Assembly (NCBI GenBank): GCA_029934515.1
Contig: JAOZMB010000024.1
Coordinates: 1-32,700 of the forward strand
DNA: 32,700 bases
Direction: 5' to 3'
Origin: Bacteroidales bacterium
Lineage (GTDB): Bacteria; Bacteroidota; Bacteroidia; Bacteroidales; JAADGE01
Shown: piece by piece, positions 25,488-32,700 of the stretch
Layout: each line of letters opens with the position of its first letter
Position numbering within the stretch: the stretch's first letter is position 1
Notes under the pieces: generated by a model
What the model saw: the letters and a program-made list of their open reading frames with translations, nothing else
Databases searched by the model: none
Told to the model about the DNA's origin: nothing
Position numbers and translations under genes: made by a program

Positions 25488-26384
25488 TTACAAACCTCTG
25501 ACATCCAGCACAATGTTATCTGCTTTGTTGTCATTTGTTCCTATTTCAAATAACGATGGCATCTCTGGTTTTTTTGATAAATTATTAGTTTCAATATTTT
25601 TATTTTTTATAAAATCTAAGCGATATTTGGCACTAATATTTCCATTATTTTTTAATCTATCTTGTATCATTTCATAATAATCAGGGTGTATTTCGCAACT
25701 TATAAAATTACGTTTTAAATCTTTACATAAAATTATTTCTGAGCCACTACCGCCAAAATGTATAAAAACGTCATCGTTTGGTTTCGTGCTGGCTTCTATA
25801 AATAATTCAATTAATGATAATGGTATTTGGCATGAATGAAATGTTTTATCTTTTGAAACATTTTTTACAAGATTGTAATTTAACCACGAATACGGCATCC
25901 TTCCTTTGTGTCCATCTGCAATACGTTGTTTTATTCTTTTATCTGTTGGATTTTTATATGGTTGAGCAACTTGTTCTTTATAAAAACTATTCTTTTTTGT
26001 TTTTGTAGCATGTAAAATTGAACGATGAGCATTTGTGAATTTTCTTGGGCTATGTCCTATATTTGTGTTATAAACCCAAACATAATCAAATACTTCATAA
26101 GCTGCTTTGTGTAAATATTTTACACTTAAATAGGCATTTTGTTTTGGATAATTTATTAAAAATAAATTCCCTGTTGGTTTTAAAACTCGCATGCTCTCTT
26201 TGGCAAGTTCAATATACCATTCAATATATTTATCCCATTTTTGAGTATAGTTTTTACCCGAATAATTTATTCCAACATTGTAATCAGGGTCTCCGTAAAC
26301 CATATCAATAGAATTCTCTGGTAATTCTTTTAATACTTCAATTACGTCTCTATTGAATACTGTATTTCTAAAATTAGTTATCAT
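25488..26384 (-). CDS. DNA methyltransferase, beta class (N6-adenine or N4-cytosine)
   Basis: The 298-residue enzyme should transfer a methyl group from SAM to a base in a specific DNA site. The catalytic motif IV is near the N-terminus: YGDPDYNVGINY, with D32-P-D-Y35 in place of the common DPPY. The SAM-binding motif I follows much later (IHFGGSGSEII, F210 to E216), which is the beta-class order. A HSCQIPLSLIELFI helix precedes motif I, where HPTQKP is usual, and FISCEIHPDYYEMI follows. Motif D-P-D-Y is a rare variant but keeps the essential D, P and Y. It is the last gene of an operon with a GNAT and a restriction-like nuclease, each overlapping by one base. The recognition site is unknown. 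Confidence 0.88.
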   Translation of the reverse strand: MITNFRNTVFNRDVIEVLKELPENSIDMVYGDPDYNVGINYSGKNYTQKWDKYIEWYIELAKESMRVLKPTGNLFLINYPKQNAYLSVKYLHKAAYEVFDYVWVYNTNIGHSPRKFTNAHRSILHATKTKKNSFYKEQVAQPYKNPTDKRIKQRIADGHKGRMPYSWLNYNLVKNVSKDKTFHSCQIPLSLIELFIEASTKPNDDVFIHFGGSGSEIILCKDLKRNFISCEIHPDYYEMIQDRLKNNGNISAKYRLDFIKNKNIETNNLSKKPEMPSLFEIGTNDNKADNIVLDVRGL

Positions 26385-26728
26385 TATTTTATAATTTTTT
26401 TCATTAAAATTATTGAATTCTGATCTATATCAAAAATATAATCAATATGAGCATCGGAGCTATTAATACATTCAATTATGTCTTTTTCTTTTTTATCAAT
26501 TGGCACAAAATTATTTTTTATCCAAAAAGAAATTGCTAACTTTGATTGATTAGCAGAAACAATAACTTCCTTAACTCCATTGTTTAAAAATATTTTTTCA
26601 GACTGTTTGAGTAATTTAGAGCCATATCCTTTTTGTCTGTATTTTTTTTTGATTTCAAGAAAAATAATATTTGCAATATTATTATCTATTATATATTCTA
26701 TGTATCCATATTTATTAATAAGTTTCAT
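26384..26728 (-). CDS. Small GNAT-family acetyltransferase inside a restriction-modification operon
   Basis: The 114-residue protein has the acetyl-CoA pyrophosphate-binding motif RQKGYGSKLLKQSEKIF (residues about 31-47, R/Q-x-x-G-x-G type), a strand VKEVIVSAN, and the ISFWIKNNFVP motif typical of GNAT folds. It is shorter than most members (about 140-170). The usual N-terminal strands are reduced, but motif A is intact, so it may be active. Both junctions are TAATG overlaps: its start overlaps the restriction-like gene, and its stop overlaps the methyltransferase start. The substrate is unknown. It could acetylate a small molecule, a protein of the system or, less likely, a DNA base in the manner of the GNAT-like Mom protein. 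Confidence 0.8.
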   Translation of the reverse strand: MKLINKYGYIEYIIDNNIANIIFLEIKKKYRQKGYGSKLLKQSEKIFLNNGVKEVIVSANQSKLAISFWIKNNFVPIDKKEKDIIECINSSDAHIDYIFDIDQNSIILMKKIIK

Positions 26729-27534
26729 TAGTTTTGTTTTATAAGTTTGTAAGTAGCAGATTTTAAAAGTTTTATTGTAGAAATATCATAAGGATTTGAA
26801 AACGTATATGCCCAAAGATTTAAATAATTAATATCTTCTTTTACAGTTCTTACAAGATATACACAAATAATCTTTTTCAATTTTTTATTTATATCGATAT
26901 CTTTTTTGGCTTTGTGATAATATAGAAACGGGTGGTATATTTGATAAACGGCAAAACTGTCTAGCTTTCCATTTTTAGCTTCAAAAATTCCGACAGTTCC
27001 ACTATATTCAATTGTTAAATCTATTTCAATTTGAATTTTTTCTAATTCAATTGTGATATTTTTGCCAATATTATAAGAGAAACTTGTTTTTGTTCTGTGA
27101 GGGAAGTATGTTTTTGGACGTTTAGAAATGTCAATATCATCAAATTCAGTATCTTTACCAAATAAAAAGTCGTGTAGTATTCTCTGATTATTTGCAACGG
27201 AAAGTATATTACTTTCACTTGTATTGTAAAGGTTTAACATACTTTTTTTGTATTTCCATTTTATCTCTTTTTTGATAGGTTCAAAATCGTGGTAAACATT
27301 TTTTATGCCTTTAACAAATTTATGATTTCCATTTCCAAGATGAATTATTGCATAATCATTTTCTTTTAAGATTGTAGGTAATTTAGCCTTATTATCAATT
27401 TTTGTTACATCAAAAGGATTACCAAAATTATATTTTTTTGAAATTTCTTTTACTAAATCATTGTGAAATACGTATTTTTTTCTTTTTTCACAGATTTTAA
27501 ATAATTCAGTAATTACTTGTTCTTTTTTGCTCAT
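26728..27534 (-). CDS. Type II restriction endonuclease-like PD-(D/E)XK protein
   Basis: The 268-residue protein starts with a helical region (residues 1-80, with NGNHKFVKG near 68-76) that may be a DNA-binding winged-helix part. The catalytic core shows E170-I-D172 in a strand, a 12-residue gap, then E185-A-K187 in GIFEAKNGKLD, which matches the D-x(n)-E-x-K nuclease motif. QIYHPFLYYHKAKK and IICVYLVRT follow as the next helix and strand of the fold. With a methyltransferase two genes downstream, a type II restriction enzyme is the best reading. I do not recognise its exact family or cut site. The adjacent GNAT gene begins at its stop codon. The upstream 339 bases contain repeat A copy 4. 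Confidence 0.75.
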   Translation of the reverse strand: MSKKEQVITELFKICEKRKKYVFHNDLVKEISKKYNFGNPFDVTKIDNKAKLPTILKENDYAIIHLGNGNHKFVKGIKNVYHDFEPIKKEIKWKYKKSMLNLYNTSESNILSVANNQRILHDFLFGKDTEFDDIDISKRPKTYFPHRTKTSFSYNIGKNITIELEKIQIEIDLTIEYSGTVGIFEAKNGKLDSFAVYQIYHPFLYYHKAKKDIDINKKLKKIICVYLVRTVKEDINYLNLWAYTFSNPYDISTIKLLKSATYKLIKQN

Positions 27535-27570
27535 TTTTAATTTTTTTTATTTTTATGTAAAGATAGCTAT

Positions 27571-27664
27571 GGAAATTACGAATTATAAATTATGAATTGG
27601 TTTACACCTGATAATAAATATTTTACAAAAAACAAATCATAAGTTATTTTTTAACGATTACTAT
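27571..27664 (+). repeat. Dispersed repeat family A, copy 4
   Basis: It starts ggaaattacgaattataaat with tatgaatt after it, then GGTTTACACCTGATAATAAA, a TATTTTACAAAAAACAAATCA block and AAGTTATTTTTTAACGATTA. The copy is closest to copies 1 and 3. It sits at the upstream boundary of the restriction-modification operon. Confidence 0.8.
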
Positions 27665-27785
27665 ATCTTTTTTCTTTACTTTCTATAAATAATTTTGACA
27701 AATATTATATTTTTTTCTTTAATAAAAAAAAGAAAAATGATTTTTTTTCAATTTATTAGATTAGAAAATATGATTTATCTTTTAT

Positions 27786-27793
27786 ACATTTGT
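27786..27793 (+). promoter_or_regulatory. Candidate -7 element for the giant ligase-GNAT gene
   Basis: TACATTTG fits TAnnTTTG and lies 80 bases before the start codon at 27874. A second fit, TAATTTTG, is at 27690-27697. Neither has a clear -33 box, so this is a weak candidate. Confidence 0.25.
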
Positions 27794-27873
27794 CATATAG
27801 AACAATACATAAAACTTGTAATTAAAATATTACAAAAACTATCAACATATAACAAAAATCAAAATTTTATATT

Positions 27874-30800
27874 ATGAAAAAAAATATTTTACTTGATATG
27901 TTTAATTTGTCTGAAAATGAATTTTTTTCAAAAAAAAATGCCTTAAAAATAATTATTGCAGCAGAAGAAAATATTAATTCAGATGAGTTGGGGAAAGAAT
28001 TTTGGCATAATTTTTTGGATATTACACGTAAATCTGATTTTTTACAGGCACTTGATAATAAAGAAAATACAAACAGATGGGCTGATATTGTTTTTAAAAT
28101 AATCAGATTGTCTGATTTTCGGCTATCTAATATGATAGAACAAAGAGTAAAATTGCACCCAGAAAGGATACTTTTTAATGACATGTCGGGAACGCACCCA
28201 GTAAGGTGGACGTATTCACAAATTGCAGTTCATATTAAAGAAATTGCAGCTTTTTTTTATAAACAAAAACCAAATAATCCACGTGTTGCATTGTTTTTAA
28301 AGAACAGTGTAGAAGGTGCAACGGTTGATTTGGCTTGTCTTTCATACGACATATTTAATACGCCGTTGAACATACATTTTAGTTCAAAAATTTTATCTTA
28401 TATTTTTGATATTCTTGATATTAATTTTGTTGTTACAGATACGCCAGAGAGAATTAAAATAGCAAAAAAGGCTATTGAAAATTTAGGAAAAGATATTAAA
28501 ATAATCACAACAAAAAGAAATGTCGGAAAAAATAAAAATTTTTATCTTATTAAAGAATGCAAAAAAATAACATCGGATGAGATAAAAAAAATACTCTCAC
28601 AAAGAAAACAAAAAAAACTAAACAGAACAGCAACAACAATGTTTACATCTGGAAGCACGGGAATGCCAAAAGGAGTATCTTTTTCGATATACAATATTGT
28701 AAGTAAGCGATTTGCGAGAGCTGCTGCTTTGCCTCAAACAGGAAAAAAAGAAAAATTTATTTGTTATCTTCCTCTTTTTCATACATTCGGAAGGTATCTC
28801 GAAATGACTGGCACTATTTTTTGGGGAGGAACTTATGTTATGGCTGGCAATCCATCGGCGGCAACACTGCTGTCATTGTTTCCGAAAGTAAACCCAACAG
28901 GTTTTATTAGTGTTCCAATAAGATGGGTGCAGTTGTATGAAAGCTGTATAAAAAAAATAGAAAATCATGACGATAAAATAGAAAAACAAAAAATAATACA
29001 AAGTGTTATTGGCAATAAACTTCATTGGGGACTCTCGGCTGCTGGTTACCTCGACCCCAAAATATTTAGATTTTTTCATAAAAACGGAGTCTCATTGAAC
29101 AGCGGATTTGGAATGACAGAAGCAACAGGAGGAATTACAATGACACCAAATTATGAATACAGAAAAAATTCAACGGGAATACCATTACCAGGTATCGAAA
29201 CAAGACTCAAAGAAAACAACGAACTCGAACTAAAAGGACATTATCTGGGAAGATATCTGGAAGATGCAGGACCAGAAGATATTATTCCTTATCCAGAAGA
29301 TGATAATTACAGAATGCCAACAGGAGATATTTTTAGAATTGACAAAGATAAACACCACGAAATTATTGACCGTGTTAAAGATATTTATAAAAATAATAAA
29401 GGTCAAACAGTGGCACCCGGAATGATTGAAAAAAAATTTGCAGGAGTTCCCGGAATAAAAAGAACTTTCCTTGTAGGAGACGGTAAACCTTACAATGTTC
29501 TTCTTATTGTTCCAGATAATAATGATTACTTATTGGTTTCGGCTAAAAACGAGGCAAATATTGAAGAATATTTTCATCAAATTGTTACTAGCGCAAACAA
29601 CGATTTAGCTCCATACGAAAGGATAATTAATTTTACTATTTTGGAAAATGACTTCTCTACAGAAAAAGGTGAACTAACTCCAAAAGGTTCTTTTAAAAGA
29701 AAAATTATTGAAAATAATTTCTCGGAATTGATAAAAAAATTATACAAAAGCAATCAAGTTTTTCTTAAAAAGAAAGATTACACGATAATTATACCAAGAT
29801 GGTTTTATAGGGATATTGGAGTTTTGGAAACAGATATTGAACTAAACGAAACTGGTTTATATAATAAAATAACAAAAACAAGATTGAGAATTAATGATTG
29901 CAAAGAAAAAGATATTTATTGTATCGGCGACCTTGCATATAAAATTTTAGATAAAAAAATCGATATTGGAAGAATTGTTAGACAGCCCAAATTATGGGTC
30001 GGCAATCCAGAGCTGATTAAATTTTCGCCATGTAAAGAAAGTTTTGATTTGCCATTGAAAAAAATCTCGCATCAATTGTCAATCCCCAAAAATAGAATAA
30101 TATACCAACCAGGAAAAATACCACAGGTGCAGAAAATTAATGATGCAAACCTTGTCTTTCTGAACAATATAATGAGTCTTACGCTACACACAGAACAAAA
30201 AACAGCATTGGAAAATCTTGCACTTATTGAACAATTGTTCTCTGTTTATGATAAAAATAAAATTGATATTATTCGTCGCCGTCTTGAAGCACTTGCCAGA
30301 CATCCAGAAAAAAAAATAAGAGTAGAAGCATACAGGATATTATTATCAAAAGACCCAGACCCAGACTTTTCGGAAATACTGCCAGCTTTTATTAATTCTG
30401 GAAAAACGTTTCTTGATGAAAGTTCAATAAATAAAATTGCAAATTCAAATTTTGATATACTGCATCTGGAATCGCTACGCAAAAGAATGCACGCATACCG
30501 CACAGGACTAAATTGGCCTGCAAACGAAGAAACACGCAATCAGTTTAATACAATTTTTAAAATGTTATTAAATTTCGGAATTAATCATCCACAATATTAC
30601 AAATCTATAAGAGCAGAATTTGCGAGTTGGATAATTCTTAAAAAAGAACCTATTTTGGCAGAAAAGGCATCAAAATATTTCTATAAATTATACGAAGGTT
30701 TTGAAAATTATATAACTAAAAATACTCCAATTTACAACATAGATGACTGGAATAAGCGTTTGATTTTCGATGTAGGAATAGGGAAAATTAGACAATTTGA

Positions 30801-32457
30801 GATAAAACAGAAACTTGCAGTAGGAAATTTCTTAAAACAATCGGTGCTTATGACTTATGATGAAACTAACTTTGACCTGAGAGATGTTCCTGATAACGGA
30901 ATTTGGATTTCGAGAGTAAGAAGTTACAGAAACACAAAACATTATAGAATGAGTATAAATACAAAAACAGGAAAACATTTTGATATTCATATTACTTTTG
31001 ACGACAATCTACCAACCACAAAAGGACTTGAAATGCTATACCGAAACATAGCACTATCCGGACACCCATACGACAGTCCTACAACTGCACAATTCGGCTG
31101 TAGTAACCCACTAAATAAAATTGTAACGGCGAGGTACCTGAGCGAGCTATCTGCATGGGAAAAAATAAGAGCACTTGCCGAGGTGCATACAGTTGGATTT
31201 CCAGAACATCCAAATACATGGCGAAAATTGTTTATTCGTTCTATGGGAGTATTCTTTAAAGCGTGGAACAACAGTAGCAGAGAAATTATGCCCGGATTTG
31301 TTTCGCCTAATAATGTTGTGGTTCCAGAAACAGATTTTTCAGATAATGTTAAAATAATTTCATTGTCAAACTGGAAAAAGATAGATACATTAATTCCTTT
31401 GGCAACGGCTATCTTACAAAATTTTTATTATAAGACAATTGCACATTATCCCTTGACAGCAAAATATCTGAAAAAAAGCTGGCTGTTTCATGCCTGTGCT
31501 GAGGCGCTTGGCATAAAAGAAACATTGAAAATTCTAAATCAATTAAAAACAGATTTGAAAAATAAACAAAAAATATCTGTTCTTGAAACAGAATTTTTGT
31601 TAGAAATTCAGAAGCACTTAAAACGATTTACAAAAAGATTTTACTTTCCGCTTGCTCTTTTTAATGCAATAGATAGATTTGCTGATTGGAAACGAAAAAA
31701 TCCATTGGCAGATACAAATGCAATTACTCACACAATTATTGAATTATACGAACTTTACGGACTAAAAAAATATCCCGAAATTGTAAGATATAAATTTTAC
31801 AGAGAAACATATTTTGTTAATAAAAGTAAAGAGATAAAAAAAATTTTTGATATTTTGATTAAAAAAATGACGAAAAATACAAACTCACTTCCACTTCAGT
31901 TTGTAGAACTATCTGATTTGCAATCAATAATAAAAAATAAAGAGGACAGGACAGTCTTTGGAAAAATGGTATTCCCAGATTTCGAGAACGAAAACGAAAG
32001 ATATATATTAAAAAAAGAAGACAAATCGGGAAAACAAATAACTGTACGTTCTATATTAAAAGATAAAAACGGAGTTCAATATCCAATGTGTGAACCAAAA
32101 AATCCAAGCGAAGTAGGAGCTTTATACAAACTGTTCTTTAAAGAACACTATCCTAAAAAAATATCCGAAATGGATAAACACTATGTTGTAACAGATTCAT
32201 ACGAACAAGTTATCGGCGGACTTTGTTATAAACAATTAGATAATGATATCGTTCTAATCGATGGAATGGCTGTTATTTCGCCACTGCATGGCAGAGGAAT
32301 AGGCTCAGGAATGATAAAAGATTTTATTTCGAGAATGAAATTACAAGGTGTAAAATTAATTAAAGCTCATTTCTTATTCGGAAATTATTATCTAAAACAT
32401 AATTTCAAGATAGACAACAAATGGGGTGCGCTGATTTATGACCTATCAGAAGAGTAA
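27874..32457 (+). CDS. Acyl-adenylate-forming ligase fused to an unknown region and a GNAT domain
   Basis: The 1527-residue cytoplasmic protein begins with about 80 helical residues, then an ANL-superfamily adenylating domain. Visible motifs are the P-loop MFTSGSTGMPKGVSF (about 257-271), LPLFHTFGRYLE (about 300-311), NSGFGMTEATGG (about 409-420), TGDIFRID (near 484) and the hinge/lysine region RVKDIYKNNKGQTV (about 500-513). These fit a fatty acyl-CoA or acyl-AMP ligase. From about 620 to 1390 the sequence is unrecognised. Part (about 790-830, LEALARHPEKKIRVEAYRIL) looks like HEAT-type helices, and a stretch near 1146 (SPNNVVVP, then KIISLSNW) weakly recalls a kinase-type loop. The last 130 residues form a GNAT domain with PLHGRGIGSGMI near 1468 and an ALIYDL end. 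No carrier-protein DSL motif was seen. Acyl activation followed by transfer to an amine is a reasonable but unproven reading. Confidence 0.85.
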   Translation: MKKNILLDMFNLSENEFFSKKNALKIIIAAEENINSDELGKEFWHNFLDITRKSDFLQALDNKENTNRWADIVFKIIRLSDFRLSNMIEQRVKLHPERILFNDMSGTHPVRWTYSQIAVHIKEIAAFFYKQKPNNPRVALFLKNSVEGATVDLACLSYDIFNTPLNIHFSSKILSYIFDILDINFVVTDTPERIKIAKKAIENLGKDIKIITTKRNVGKNKNFYLIKECKKITSDEIKKILSQRKQKKLNRTATTMFTSGSTGMPKGVSFSIYNIVSKRFARAAALPQTGKKEKFICYLPLFHTFGRYLEMTGTIFWGGTYVMAGNPSAATLLSLFPKVNPTGFISVPIRWVQLYESCIKKIENHDDKIEKQKIIQSVIGNKLHWGLSAAGYLDPKIFRFFHKNGVSLNSGFGMTEATGGITMTPNYEYRKNSTGIPLPGIETRLKENNELELKGHYLGRYLEDAGPEDIIPYPEDDNYRMPTGDIFRIDKDKHHEIIDRVKDIYKNNKGQTVAPGMIEKKFAGVPGIKRTFLVGDGKPYNVLLIVPDNNDYLLVSAKNEANIEEYFHQIVTSANNDLAPYERIINFTILENDFSTEKGELTPKGSFKRKIIENNFSELIKKLYKSNQVFLKKKDYTIIIPRWFYRDIGVLETDIELNETGLYNKITKTRLRINDCKEKDIYCIGDLAYKILDKKIDIGRIVRQPKLWVGNPELIKFSPCKESFDLPLKKISHQLSIPKNRIIYQPGKIPQVQKINDANLVFLNNIMSLTLHTEQKTALENLALIEQLFSVYDKNKIDIIRRRLEALARHPEKKIRVEAYRILLSKDPDPDFSEILPAFINSGKTFLDESSINKIANSNFDILHLESLRKRMHAYRTGLNWPANEETRNQFNTIFKMLLNFGINHPQYYKSIRAEFASWIILKKEPILAEKASKYFYKLYEGFENYITKNTPIYNIDDWNKRLIFDVGIGKIRQFEIKQKLAVGNFLKQSVLMTYDETNFDLRDVPDNGIWISRVRSYRNTKHYRMSINTKTGKHFDIHITFDDNLPTTKGLEMLYRNIALSGHPYDSPTTAQFGCSNPLNKIVTARYLSELSAWEKIRALAEVHTVGFPEHPNTWRKLFIRSMGVFFKAWNNSSREIMPGFVSPNNVVVPETDFSDNVKIISLSNWKKIDTLIPLATAILQNFYYKTIAHYPLTAKYLKKSWLFHACAEALGIKETLKILNQLKTDLKNKQKISVLETEFLLEIQKHLKRFTKRFYFPLALFNAIDRFADWKRKNPLADTNAITHTIIELYELYGLKKYPEIVRYKFYRETYFVNKSKEIKKIFDILIKKMTKNTNSLPLQFVELSDLQSIIKNKEDRTVFGKMVFPDFENENERYILKKEDKSGKQITVRSILKDKNGVQYPMCEPKNPSEVGALYKLFFKEHYPKKISEMDKHYVVTDSYEQVIGGLCYKQLDNDIVLIDGMAVISPLHGRGIGSGMIKDFISRMKLQGVKLIKAHFLFGNYYLKHNFKIDNKWGALIYDLSEE

Positions 32458-32498
32458 GAAAAAAACAGTACAGTATATCAAATCCAAAAAATTTAAAG

Positions 32499-32533
32499 GT
32501 CGATAAATATTAAATTTATTCGACATTTAATTT
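32499..32533 (+). terminator. Hairpin terminator after the giant ligase gene
   Basis: GTCGATAAAT (32499-32508) pairs with ATTTATTCGAC (32514-32524), with one bulged base, followed by attt and then a T-run (aatttttt). It lies 42 bases after the stop codon and fits an intrinsic terminator. Confidence 0.6.
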
Positions 32534-32626
32534 TTTATTCCAAAATTGAAAAATGTCATTATTGTGTTTCATCGCAAATCTAAGAAAAAATGGTTTAAAT
32601 AATAACAAAACAAAGCAAAGATAAGA

Positions 32627-32665
32627 GCAAACACATCAAATTTTATAGGGCAGACGCATCAAATT
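32627..32665 (+). repeat. Family B end motifs, two direct copies
   Basis: GCAAACACATCAAATT (32627-32642) and GCAGACGCATCAAATT (32650-32665) differ at 2 of 16 bases and lie 7 bases apart. Both match the end motif of family B. The sequence TATAGGGC(A/T)GACGCATCAAA here also matches the outer edge of copy 4, so these may be ends of two abutting elements. The core is not visible before the window ends. Confidence 0.45.
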
Positions 32666-32700
32666 CTGAGTATTTCTTTTATATAATTAGTATTCATAGC

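Larger units (their letters stand above)
27535..27873. other. 339-base divergent space with a repeat and promoter candidate
   Basis: Between the restriction-like gene (minus) and the giant ligase gene (plus) lie repeat A copy 4 (27571-27664) and, further on, an AT-rich leader for the plus-strand gene with a candidate -7 box. A 60-codon frame (27695-27877) has no family likeness. Confidence 0.45.

Noticed and set aside
25364-25534. Extended start of the truncated Rpn-like gene to give 113 residues
   Set aside because: The extension overlaps the methyltransferase end and has no family likeness. The ATG at 25363 precedes the conserved N-terminal block.
26384-26728. Calling the small GNAT a DNA-modifying Mom homologue
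   Set aside because: The sequence shows only a generic acetyl-CoA-binding motif. Nothing specific to Mom is visible, so it is kept only as one possible role.
500-27664. Repeat A copies considered as a CRISPR array
   Set aside because: The copies are thousands of bases apart, differ in orientation, are about 95 bp long and have no spacer pattern or cas genes.
27874-32457. Reading the giant ligase as a nonribosomal peptide synthetase
   Set aside because: No condensation domain motif (HHxxxDG) and no carrier-protein serine motif were found, and the C-terminus is a GNAT domain.
32525-32700. Short minus-strand frames at the right edge, including one ending IFQFWNKKLNVE
   Set aside because: They run through terminator and repeat sequence, are short and match no known family. 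Any gene there would have to lie beyond the window.

Overview
The window is AT-rich DNA from a member of the Bacteroidota, most likely an uncultured Bacteroidales-type bacterium. The evidence is a secreted protein with a type IX secretion (T9SS) type B sorting domain, a PorV/PorQ-family outer-membrane barrel, an MnmA with the insertion usual in this phylum, neighbouring truB and queA, and candidate promoters of the TTTG-N19-TAnnTTTG type instead of -35/-10 boxes. No rRNA, tRNA or CRISPR array was seen.

Left part (1-15200), mostly conserved chromosomal genes: the tail of a PD-(D/E)XK nuclease-type ATPase gene (3-155); pnuC and a NadR-like kinase for NAD salvage; a secreted protein with two SPOR-like repeats; mnmA; ftsH, whose C-terminal reading frame appears shifted at a run of 14 A; a PKD-domain T9SS cargo protein; a TPR-type sensor kinase with a LuxR-type response regulator; truB and queA; then lpxK and pssA on the minus strand; and a PorV/PorQ-family barrel gene closed by a perfect 15-bp hairpin.

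Middle part (15200-25100), surface glycan genes: rmlD and fbp, then a tightly packed minus-strand trio (glycosyltransferase-sulfotransferase fusion, radical SAM/SPASM enzyme, stand-alone sulfotransferase). Divergent from it lie a GT2 glycosyltransferase, an O-antigen ligase-like membrane protein and a beta-propeller protein. Together they suggest synthesis and sulfation of a surface glycan or glycoconjugate. The radical SAM enzyme between two sulfotransferases is the least expected part.

Right part (25100-32700), accessory in character: a truncated Rpn-type transposase/nuclease gene, and a three-gene minus-strand operon joined by TAATG overlaps (type II restriction-like nuclease, small GNAT acetyltransferase, beta-class DNA methyltransferase). 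A short repeat with inverted ends lies on one side and a roughly 95-bp dispersed repeat on the other. Last comes a 1527-residue protein with an acyl-adenylate-forming domain at its N-terminus, about 850 residues of unrecognised sequence, and a GNAT domain at its C-terminus.

Two dispersed repeat families run through the intergenic spaces. Family A is about 95 bp with four copies. Family B is about 60 bp, ends in inverted GCAnACGCATCAAA-like motifs, and has four copies plus end motifs.
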